Shown here piece by piece: positions 1 to 9,565 of a DNA stretch of 64,000 nucleotides. Made by a program: the position numbers and the translations under genes. A model generated the notes under the pieces. That model was given only the letters and a program-made list of their open reading frames with translations, ran no database searches and had not been told where the DNA came from. Source of the DNA: Haematococcus lacustris. Its lineage: Eukaryota > Chlorophyta > Chlorophyceae > Chlamydomonadales > Haematococcaceae. Location: contig JASKMD010000030.1 in NCBI GenBank assembly GCA_030144725.1, positions 3,421,896 to 3,485,895 on the forward strand. Reading direction: 5' to 3'. Position 1 is the stretch's first letter. Each line of letters begins with the position of its first letter.

Positions 1-2502
1 GTACACGCAAGAGATGCCGTGCCTCAAGGCTGGCTGGTTCCCAGGCGCTCTCATCCTGGCGTGTGCCAAGGTTAGATGGTGGGCAGACCGGGGAGGGTGA
101 TGGCAAGTGGGGCAAGGTGGGTGGGTGACTGGGCAGGCAAAGGTGGGTGGGTGGGCCAGATAGGGTGTCTCAGCGGGGTATGCAGGCAGGGCAGGCACGT
201 CTTGGTGCTGCAGGAGCTGTGGAGAAGTTGTGCTCGGCAGTGGCTGTACTGACAGCAGCCAGGATCTGGGGAGGTGCATTACCCTGCAGCACCTCCCCTA
301 CCCCATGACTCTGGCTAGCTCAACCATGTGGCGCACCCCACTGACTCGCTTCATCGTGATGGGCGGCAGACCGCAGTATGTCTCGGTTGCTCCCACCCGC
401 CCAAGGCTTACTATAAGTCTTACTCAGCAGTAGGGCCAAAGACCTCATCCACCTTGGGTGCTTCCGCCCGCCCAGACATAAGTGACAATCTCAGAGCAGA
501 AGGGCATAGTGCGCCTTGGTGTCCCCTACTCACCCATGCTCCCCTACACCCTCTGCCTGCCTGTCTGCACACCCCACCGTGACAGCCTACCTGGCCTGCG
601 CCACCCTCCCACTGGCCCGCCCACTGCCTGGCCCTCACAGGACTGCTGGCAGCCACACACCCTGGTGCCACGACCCTCCCGAGCCCAGCAGGTCCCTGAG
701 AAGACGCCCGCCAGCAGCCAGTTCGCCTGGCAGCCAGCCCCTCCTGTTGTGACCCAGGTCATAGCGGCGCTGCGCTGGTGCCTGGTGTACGATGTGCTGT
801 GCGAGCTACTGCTGCGCCTGTGGCCTCAGGTGAGGTCAGCAGGGGTGGGGCCCATGCCGCCTGACAGCTGACAGTGACAGCGGTGTAAGTCGTTACCATT
901 GAAGGAGGAGGGTAGGGAGGGCTGGGGAGGGGGCAGTGCTCCTGTGGGGTGCCACATGCAGGTCGGCCCACTAGGGCCCTTGGGCAGGGGCTGGGTGGCA
1001 GCGCCGACGCAGCCTGTCATAGCATGCATGAAATTGGGACATGTGCATGGTGGGTATTGGGTTATGGCAGGACCAATGCCCTGGAGAGGGCAGTGGGCAT
1101 GTGATTGGGTAGGGATGTAACCTCAGGTCTCTTCACCACCCTCTCATCTTCTAATCAGTCGTCCATAGGTGGATGCATGCACACTCCCTGGGTGGTGGGA
1201 TTGAGAAGGCCTCTCCCCTAACCCTAACCCTCACCCTAACCCTGACTGGAACCCTAACCCTAACCCGAACCCAACCTAAGCTAACCCTAACCCTGACTGG
1301 AACCCTAACCCGAACCGTGACTGGAACCCTAACCCTCTCCCTAACCCTAACCTAACCCTCTCCCTTACCCTAGCCCTAACCCCAACCCTCTCCCGTACCC
1401 CATTACCCCTCTGTGGCCTCAGGGACAACTTGGGAGCAAGGGCCAGCTGGGCCTGCTGGCCGCTAGCGTGCTCCTGGGCATGGCTCAGTGGGTGCAGTTC
1501 GCCATGGGCCACCACATGCTGTGTTTATCAATCACCCTACACCACCGGGCAGCGCTGCTGCTGCTGCGCCTGCTGCGCTTGCCCCTTCCTTCCTTCCTGG
1601 CCACTGGCCCGCTGCTGCTGCCTCCCCCGGGCGTGACCAGCCCCTGGCATAGCACCTCCCTCCAAGACCTGTGGGGCAAGCGCTGGTGGGTGCACCTGCC
1701 AAGGCCTGCGGTGTCACCTGTTGCACAGGGTATGGTGCAAGAGCAAGAAAAGCAGATGGGTGGGAGGGTGCAGGTGTGAGAAGGGTGTGTGTGCCTGTAG
1801 AGTAAGGCGCTAGCTGTAGGGTTGAGATGTAATACTCAGCCGCAGCAAGGGTGCAGTGCTGCAACTGGGAAATGCTGATTGGGTGTAGTTGTAGTTGGCA
1901 CTGGCTAGAAGGCAGGGAGTGTGAGGGATGCAGCTGTGCCTTGTGTGCTGGGCATGTGCTGCAACTGTCTGTGACCCAGCCATGGTCTCGCCCTGTCAAT
2001 AAGGTCATGGAGCACCACAGGGATGACCCTGGCCACCCTGCTGTGGCGCAGGCACCAGTACTTCCGGTCTGACCACTACAACCTGGCTCAGCGCCCCACA
2101 CAGGCAGCGCTGGACTGGGCTGGCAGCCGGCTGGGCACAGGGGTTACGGCCTCCCCACACTGGCGCAACATCAGGCGGGCAGTCACAGTGATGGCGGTGT
2201 TCGTGTTTAGCGGACTGTTTCACGAATACATGAACTGGGCTGGGCTGGGCATCAGTGACGGCATGCACCTGGCGTTCTTCACCGTGCATGGCCTGGGCCT
2301 TCTGCTGGAGGAAAAGCTGGCTGCCCCAGGCAAGGATGTGGACCCCGCCGTGCTCCAAGCGCGACGCGCAGCTCTGCTGTGCTTTTTGGTCGCCACCAGC
2401 CCCTTATTCGCGCTTCCATGGCTGCAAGCTGGGTATCATTTGCAGCTGCTCCGACCCTTGCACATTGTGGGCCCGGTGTTGGACATTGCTTTTCGCCGGT
2501 AG
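1..2502 (+). CDS. MBOAT / wax-synthase-like acyltransferase, 3' part (5' end outside window)
   Basis: Probable membrane-bound O-acyltransferase of the wax synthase type, which would join an acyl-CoA to an alcohol acceptor in the ER membrane. Coding pieces seen: 1-69 (ends in a GT donor), about 640-829, 1423 to about 1700, and about 1998-2502. Exon 1423-1700 is a hydrophobic, Leu-rich segment followed by SLQDLWGKRWW, which resembles the family signature SLQDFWGRRW. The last exon begins near MTLATLLWRR and contains VFVFSGLFHEYMNW, the usual hydrophobic segment with the conserved His-Glu, and ends at TAG 2500-2502. Intron 830-1422 carries degenerate telomere-like repeats. Exact splice sites around 640 and 1700-2000 are uncertain. 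A generic MBOAT protein of other specificity is possible. Confidence 0.5.
1215..1402 (+). repeat. Interstitial telomere-like CCCTAA repeats
   Basis: About 190 bp of CCCTAA/CCCTAACC units interrupted by ACTGGAACC and CTCTCC variants. It lies inside an intron of the wax-synthase-like gene, not at a chromosome end, because coding sequence continues on both sides. Confidence 0.8.
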
Positions 2503-3283
2503 TCTGTGCCATGCTGCTGATGAACCTCTTGTGGCAAAGACTTTGGCTTCACGTCCACGTCGCGGGTCTAGGATGCTGGCTGTGTGAGGGAGAGCACCCC
2601 TAGAGGAAAAGGCGACAAAGCAGCCCAATGTCAGTGACGGCTTAAGCGGTAGAGAGCCACCCAAATACGAAAGCACGTGTTTGCGTAAGCCAGACATCAC
2701 CACTACCGGGGAAGGTTTTCAGCATCGAGCATGCGCATGAATGATTATGCCTGACCTATGACGTGCATCAGTAGTTGCAACTTGATTCCTCACCGCAGCT
2801 CAACTTAACCCGGTGGTGTTGACCTCATCCCTAGCGCTGCTACAAAGTAATGTCACAGGACATCCATGCACGATGCAACATAACTGTGGGTGTCCCACCA
2901 AGCTCTTCCAAATGCGTTCATGCTGCTGACACACCCTGGCACCTGCTGTAAGTCATGCCGCATCAGGGCTGCATGCAAGGCACTGGCCAAGCATATTGGC
3001 CAGCAGGTCATGACCCCCAGGGACCAGTGCATGCTGTGGCTGGTGGATAAGCGGCTGCCAGAAGTTAGGCGTCGGGGTGGCATTGTGACGCTCTTGCAAG
3101 CTCCCAGGACTGCGCCTCAGCAAGCAGGTCGTGATCAGCTGAGGCCACCTCATCAACCCTAGTGGAGCGCACATGGAGCGCACACACAAGGCACCCACAC
3201 ACCACCACCACCACCACCAGGGTCCACTCAATCCCAGACAGCAACGGGCACAGGCCCCACCTCCCCCACCTGTTAGTAATCAG
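2503..3283. other. Intergenic, no gene recognised
   Basis: Sequence between the MBOAT-like stop and a conserved Fanzor-type tail. A 90-codon open frame at 2890-3162 (+) has no recognisable family. A short CAC run lies near 3200-3220. Some of it may be a decayed part of the mobile element whose tail follows. Confidence 0.4.
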
Positions 3284-3405
3284 GCTATAGTGTAGGCGGA
3301 AGGCGCTCATGCCACGTGCGTGGGAACATACCTCTATTCAGACAAAACACAACCCCTTGTGAGGGTCATGTGAGCTTGTCTTGGCGTGGTACTTGTTGCC
3401 TGCTG
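3284..3405 (+). repeat. Fanzor-associated 3' tail, copy A
   Basis: Non-coding block that shares an ordered set of motifs with copies near 13040, 31190, 47914 and 56876: ATAGTGTAGG, GGCGCTCATGCCA, GTGCGTGGGA, CAGACAAAACAC, GTGAGGG and TACTTGTTGCC. No Fanzor coding sequence was recognised directly upstream. It ends about 35 bp from the stop codon of CFAP53, which runs on the other strand. Confidence 0.55.
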
Positions 3406-3440
3406 TGCTGACAAGGGTAGTTGTCAGGTGGGAGGTGTTG

Positions 3441-6176
3441 TCAGTGATACCAGTCTACCTTCTTCCGGCCGTGCCACTTGCTGGGGTCCCCTCGCTGCAG
3501 CGCTGTCTGCACCTGCCCCATGTATATGGCCTCAGCCTCCTGAGCTGATTCCAACGCCCGCAGCTTTTCATCCTCTTCTGACGCCTGTTGAGGCACGGGC
3601 AGAGGTGGTGTGGGAGCCAAGCTCGCAGGTAGAGCATGGCAATAGAGCAGTTCGTTTTGGTTGCGCTCCCACCAACAGCTGGCAGCAGTGTTGCAGTGTG
3701 GTTCGTGACAGTGCACACCTTGATGTGGGCTTTAGCGACCATCTGTGTTTGCAGCTGCAGCTTTTGCTCCAGTGCACGCTTGTTCAGTGCAGCGCGCTGG
3801 GCGGCGGTGTCCACCCGCATGGCTGCCAGGTCAGCCTCTATGCGCTCCCTGTCAGCCAGCACCTCTTGCTGACTGGCTGCTAGCCGAGCCTGCATGCAAG
3901 CACATGCAAGCACAGACAGGCAGGCACTCCTTGCAGCTGATTGCATTGCGTACAACAACAACATTCCCACTCCTCCCCATCCAGCTAGTGAAAGTTGCGC
4001 ACAACTGTGACATCAGAGCAGGCGTGACTCACCCATGCAGCTTGGGACACCCATTTTCCTGTTGCTTTGCCTTTACACCAGCAGAGCTGTCACACCTGCT
4101 TGTCTCGAATCTGCTGCTGCCTTATTTCGTCGACTTCTGCCATCAAGCGAGCGCGTGCAGCCTCCCTGGCTGCCCACTCAGCGTCCTGCTTGGCGCGCTG
4201 TTGGTCTGCCATGAACTGTAGGCACAAGGCAATGGTGCACAGTGCACATGATGGTCGGGCCTGCGACACCACGCTGCAAGGTTTATGCCCACAGTGCTGT
4301 CAACAGAGTCTTCAGTACCCACTGCAGTTAACTCAGTGCAGCGGGCACCATCATGTCCACTTCACCTGGTTCAAGCATGGCGGCAGCGGGTATGGGGCAA
4401 ACACACCTGGACGATGGCATCCCGGGCCGCGTCGTCCTCGGCATCCTTCTCGCTCAAAGCCACGAGCTGGTCGCGGTACCGTCGGATGTCGGCTGCCCGC
4501 TTCTCCCTAGCGGCCGCCTCTCGTGCCTCCTCGGCGGCCTCACGCGACAGCGCCTCTTGCAGGATTTGCAGGTCTAGCTCTCTGCACAGAACGTGACGCA
4601 GCAAGCAGCAACAAAGGCAAAGAGCCTTGCGGTTGCCAGAATTAAGGAGTTTGGTGAAGCAAGCGCCATGCTGCTGTTTGACTTGGAAGGGTGTTATGTG
4701 CACAGAGCCTAGGTGGCAGGGCATGCCAAGGTGACATGTTCGGTTAGGTAGCTTGGCAATGTTTGTCATGCCATTACGGTTGACTGCCTAGGCTCTGCAG
4801 CGCACGCCACCCTGCACACACACCTTTCCCTGCGTTCCTGTTCGCTGAGCTGGCTCTGTCGTAGTCGATTGAACTCCTGCAGCTCCGCAGCCAGCCTGCG
4901 CATGCGCTCCCTGTCCTGTGCCTCAGCGGCCTGCTGCTCTTGCTCCATGCGGGACCACAATGCCTGCAGTTCTGCAATCTCCTGATGCCTTGCAGCTGCC
5001 TCATCACGCCGCCGCTGCTCCATGTCCAACACCTGCAGGCCGCACATGCACACACCATGCCCACCCCAGCAGGCTGCTGTGGCCCAGGTGCATGTGATGG
5101 CAAGACAGCACCAGTGTCTGCCCGCAGCCTGCTGTGGCTGCTCCCATCCGCCATGCCTCCAGGGGTCTTAGCACTGCCATGTCCCTGCCATAGATATCGT
5201 TTCCAAGAGGTGCAGCTGCCGCTGAGGGCCTGCCAAGGACCTACCTGCTGGTCCAGGACTTTGATGGTCGCCTGCCGCCTCTCCCGATCCCGCTGCTTGT
5301 CATCCAGGTGGCGCTGCTCCGCCTTCAGCCGCTGGGTCTCGTTCATCTCAGCAAACATGCGGGTTTCCTCCTCTTCCACAATTCGCTGTGCCATCTTTTG
5401 CTCTATCTGTGCAGGGCAGGCAAACGCAATGGCAGCAGGGTGGCACCAGTGGACAGGCCATGTGTGTGGTGTTATGAAGTTGGTGTCGAACAGGCTGCTG
5501 AGGTATGCATGTCAGGTGGGGCTAGGAGGCCACCACACCTGGGCCGAGCGTTCGTCCAATGTTCTGTACAGTATCCTCTTGGAGTGGGTTTGACGGAGGA
5601 CATCACAGTTCTCCTCAAATGCCTTCTCCTGTAACTGTGCTGCGAGCTCCTGGCGCCGGCTCTCACGCTTTGTGGCAAGCTGCCGAGCCCGCTCAGCCAG
5701 CTTGGCACGCCGCTGCTCAGGGGTCTCACGGCTCCTTAGTAACTCATCCTTCAGTGCTGCATCCTCAGCAATAAGCTTCTCTGCTAGCCGCTGCCTCCTG
5801 GCATTAAGATCTGACTCTCGTCGTTGCTTAGCTGCCTCAAAACGTCTTTGCACTGTAAGGTGTCTCAGCTTCTCATCCTGGAGGCATGCAGCTTATTGAA
5901 GTGGAAGCAGCAAGTGGCACAAGCGTGCTGGGGGGGGGTATACACTCACCGACTTTGCCTGCCATGTCACAATATGTGCAGCTCGGGCCTCGTCCTGGAT
6001 GGTGGTAGAGTTTGCAACATGTCTGCAGGTCGCGTGACAAGGTCGAATGCGAAGCCACGCACCTTCACGCCGCTCTTCATTACTGCAAGTCGGTCTTCGT
6101 ACTCCCGAAGCTTTGCGAATCTGTCCTGTGGTGGCATTGTGAAGCTGCCGTAGCTTCTCAGAATGGGCAAGCTCAA
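3441..6176 (-). CDS. CFAP53: Cilia- and flagella-associated protein 53 (CCDC11-like, TPH domain)
   Basis: Coiled-coil protein of the axoneme; the family binds inside the doublet microtubules and is needed for ciliary beating. At least eight exons read from right to left. One starts DEKLRHLTVQRRFEAAKQ (5878 to about 5541), the next IEQKMAQRIVEEEE (5406-5245), then VLDMEQRRRDEAAARHQE, ELDLQILQEALSREAAEE, FMADQQRAKQDAEWAARE, ARLAASQQEVLADRERIE, and the end ...KKVDWYH at 3441. Almost the whole protein is charged Glu/Arg/Gln heptads. The order of blocks (AEKL...FEENCDVLRQ, ...EEETRMFAEM) fits CFAP53 rather than the related MNS1 or CFAP45. The start at 6176 (MSLPILRSYG) is tentative because the frame changes before the donor near 5949, which ends QAKS. 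Chlorophyte cilia genes are normally induced together during flagellar growth; no promoter element was recognised here. Confidence 0.78.
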
Positions 6177-6320
6177 GGGTAAGGGCTACATGCCCTGAGA
6201 CATGTTGCGAAAGCCTGCAGGATATCGTGCGATAACAAGCGACGGGTTGCCTGGCGAGGACTACAGGTCTTACGCGTGTCCTTCCAGAAAGCAATGTAAC
6301 GAATATCAAGTTTTAATACA

Positions 6321-6391
6321 TACAGCCCTCATGCTACACCAAAGTAAAGCACAAGCTGTAATCAAACACAGGCTGCGAGATCGCTGTTGTA
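6321..6391. repeat. Dispersed repeat upstream of CFAP53
   Basis: Contains a 14-nt block at 6321-6334 and a 35-nt block at 6357-6391. Both recur exactly at 39375-39388 and 39400-39434, upstream of the aminotransferase gene. Both copies lie 150-320 bp before a minus-strand start codon. Confidence 0.65.
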
Positions 6392-6493
6392 ATGGCTACT
6401 GACAGTGTGCCTTATGCCCAGTTCAGCTCAGCCTTCTGGTGTGTGTGCCTCCAGGTTTACAACTAGCAAGAGCTCTTACTAACCCTGTAGCTC

Positions 6494-7663
6494 TTACTCA
6501 GGCATGGCACCGTTCCTGAACTTCTTCAAGGAGGTGACCCCCTCCTCCGTCAGCACCCCCAGCATGCCAGCGTCACGCATCATGCCGTATAGGACCTTGG
6601 TGTCGATGAAGACATGCCGAGCCTGGCATTTGCTGGTGGGGTGATGGCATAGGAGCATAGGAGGCGTGGGGGGGCGGGGGGGCCTGGGCAACAGCCCATG
6701 GCTGATCAGCTCAGCCTGCTGCTAGGGCACCATATCCAGCTGCCATATCCTCTAGCCAGTCATCATCCACCCGCTCCCCCTCCTCAAGTCCCAGCAAGCC
6801 CCGCTGCAAGGCCACCTCAGCCTGCATGGCTGCAGTCAGCACCACCCCACCCTCCTCCAGCAGCCAGCTGACGTCTAGCCCGCACACCATGCGGCCCACA
6901 TAGGTGCACTGCTGCTTGGACCACGCTGGCATGTGCCCACCACCCAGCCCCCAGAATCCAAATCTGCGCCGGTGTTCCTCAGTGCCCACCAGGACCTTAG
7001 CCCCAGCCAGGGACACTGACTTCTTGAGCCTGCCAGCGAAGAGCAGCGTGAGCATGTTGCTGAAGCTGTCTCCAGCTGCTTCCCGACGTGGTCCACCATG
7101 TTGCAATCAGAGGGGTGGCGAGGGATTGCTGCGAGGCGGGCGCGAAGGTCAGGGTGCGCTGCCAGCACGGCAGCCACTGCCGCGTTTGGCTGAGTGTTCG
7201 CGCCGTTTCCGGGCGGGCCGCGGCACAGCTGCAGGTACAGGTTCCGGCAGCTCAGGTCCGGGATGGCTGCCTGGGAGACAGGGATGTCTGTGTACACGGG
7301 CTGGTCGTGCAGGCCCAGCGGGTCGGCTACGCGAATGGTAAACAAGCCGCGCACGAGTAAGCCCAGCCCAAGGCTGGCGAGCACCCCACGCTCGCTGCAG
7401 GCCTCCACTCGTGGCTGCACCGCGTCGTCCAGGAAGGCATCCCAAAGCTCTTGCGTCAAGTGGTCGGTGAGGTGGGCTAGCTTACACTTCCTGCCGTGGT
7501 ATGTGTTGTCCCTATCGCGGGCAGCGCGGGCCTCTCCGGAGGTCTTTCTATTGCGCTCCGCTTCGGTGAGGTCTGGCTGTAGTGCCTCGTCGCGGTCGTC
7601 AATGTCACTGCCTAGGTCCTCCGGCACTGGCCTAGGCACGGTCCGTCTTTTCTTGTTAGCCAT
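6494..7663 (-). pseudogene. Fanzor-family N-terminal fragment (probable)
   Basis: Reads from ATG 7663 (MANKKRRTVPRPVPEDL), where KKRR is a likely nuclear localisation signal, through an acidic stretch to a long domain containing LYLQLCRGPPGNG and DCNMVDHVGKQLE. A one-base frame change near 7065-7080 leads into NMLTLLFAGRLKKSVSLAG and ends at a stop near 6711. After a G-rich, intron-like gap, an exon gives RHVFIDTKVLYGMMRDAGML and stops at 6494. That last motif occupies the same place, and has a similar pattern, as HFIKVDSRVLHGVCRQLG just before the RuvC-I region of the full copy at 9566-12949. No catalytic RuvC motif is present, so it is a truncated copy if the assignment is right. The family call is inference from this alignment; another nuclear mobile-element protein is possible. 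Confidence 0.42.
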
Positions 7664-7783
7664 AGAAATCAAGAGCGTGAAGCCATCACAAATACTAGAA
7701 AAAATGTCAGGTTTGTTCGTTACCTTAATATCTACCTCACACCCGTCGTCGACCCCATCCTTACAGCAGTCATGATGTATCAA

Positions 7784-8109
7784 GTAGACGACCTACAACA
7801 CCTACAGCTACACCTACAACGACATACCAAGCAGTCTACCCATGTGTCCAAGTCATTCAGCTCACTGAACAACCTAGCTGTTGCCGCAACCCTGTCATAC
7901 AAAAGTGCATGCGTCTGGGCCCAGCCTCCTGTGTATGTCCTGGGAAGTACCGAACATCAATCAAATGCACAGGGGTTTACACCAAGACTGATTTCGCACA
8001 GGAACGCCTATATGAAAGCAGGACACACTGTTGACGTGACGAGCACCTGCCCTGATAACCTTACAGGTCTTGGGGATCTCCAGCTCTTAACACTATTGAC
8101 CGCTGTAGC
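7784..8109. other. Spacer between Fanzor fragments, nothing recognised
   Basis: No coding sequence, repeat or RNA gene was recognised. An open frame runs through it on the plus strand (7772-8401), but its right half is the antisense of Fanzor-derived sequence. Confidence 0.4.
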
Positions 8110-9362
8110 CTCACGCTACAGTACTCCCCTGCTCTTGTCTGGTAGCTTCACAGCTATAGCGAGCGCCACCAGCTCTCCCCAATGCGCTGCATGTAACGCT
8201 GCATTGCAGTCCCCGTCTATCCACTTGCCTGGCTGTGGGGCTGGGTTGGCTTCGGCAGCCTGGCCATGGCCTTGCCCTTGCCCTTGGTGGGTTGCGTGGA
8301 CTCAGCTGCCTGCTCCGCCCTTGGTGCGCTTGGTGCGCTTGGCTAGCAAGGGAACACTGGCCCATGCTCTGAGGCTGCTGGCTAGGTGGCTGCCTGGCTA
8401 GGAGGGGGTTGGTGGGGCTGGCACTACTGGGCACCACTTAAGGTGCCGGACTGTCTGATGACGCAGTTGGTTCCATGCTGGGCGCACCAGGCGGAGGTTC
8501 ACCTGCCTGGTTGGGGCCATCCATCCCTCAGACCAGGTGGGCTGCGTATGGTCCAGCTGTTACTCGCAGGGCAGGGTCTGTTCACAATGGAGCTTAGCAA
8601 AGCTTATCCACCATCACCACCTTGCCAGGCAGCCTGTATGGCTCATGCTTGCGTCGGCTGGGCCTCCCTGTCACCTTGCAGCAGGTCAGGAGCGTCACAC
8701 TTGTACCCCACTACCCACCCCCCAGCTCAGCCCAGCCCAGCTGCACTGAATTAGACCCCCAGCTGCTTGCGATAACCCCAGCGCTGCCTGGGCACCTTTC
8801 GCCGCCTCCTACTCCAGCTGAAAGGCCCACAGAACACCTGCTTGTTGCACATGGGCGTCATGCCATCCCACCACCTCCCGGTGCAAACCTGCCATTCACC
8901 TACAAACAATCACCATATTGAAGCAGTAAAACAGCGCCCGCTTGCCCACCACGCCTACTGCGGGTCCAGATACACAGCCCAGGTGGCCAGGGTGACAGCG
9001 TGATGCTTCTGTTTAACCACCACAGGGAGGTGCCGGGCTGAGCTGACTGCTGCCAGGGGCTGGAGGTGGGGCTGAACGTCAGCTGTCCATCGCTGAGTGT
9101 GGCTGCGTGTCATGTTCAGGCCACTGTCTGAACTCTTGCTGAGCTTCCACCAGGCCAGGTCCCTGTCTCCAGCAGGCCCCTCTCATCCCACACCCCTGAT
9201 GCTGCATTCACTAACGGGGTCATGCCCATGTCCAGCTCCACCCCAATGTGTGTACTTCTGGATTCATCACGGGTTTCAGCATCACGTAGCTGGCTCTAGG
9301 CTGGACGCACTAGGCGAAGGTTCACCTGCCCTGCTGGGGCTTCCAGCCCTCACACCTTGGGT
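8110..9362 (-). pseudogene. Degenerate Fanzor RuvC core
   Basis: Read on the minus strand, short blocks follow the order of the intact copy at 11640-12800. IGVELDMGMTPLVNAASGVWD (about 9260-9180) matches the RuvC-I block around GIDPG, with the catalytic Asp kept or shifted. RHTQRWTADVQPHLQPLAA (9110-9060) and VTLATWAVYLDP (about 8985) match the helical insert. GKVVMVDK (about 8600) matches the VDEHRTS block but lacks the Glu. RLVRPAW (about 8490) and DGDCNAAL (about 8205) match the C-terminal DRDCNAAL block. Stops and frame changes separate all of them. About 9300-9450 also carries a second partial copy of the WKPPAGQ/RLVRPAW stretch. Clearly a dead relative, divergent from the better copy. 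Confidence 0.72.
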
Positions 9363-9565
9363 TGCGCATGGTCCAGCTCTTCCTCGCAGGGCTAGGGCCT
9401 GTTGTCAATGTCCGACAAGTGAGGGATGAGGGGCTGTGCTGCGGCTGGAACCAGCAAACTGCAGCAGGGGGCCTGTCTGGCCCAGTATTTTCACACAACC
9501 GTGTATTTTTCACGGAAACCCCAGTTGCTAGAAAAGGCCACCGCCCGTCGCACTGCGCATCGCGT

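Noticed and set aside
1215..1402. Chromosome end
   Set aside because: Coding exons of one gene continue on both sides, and the repeats are degenerate.
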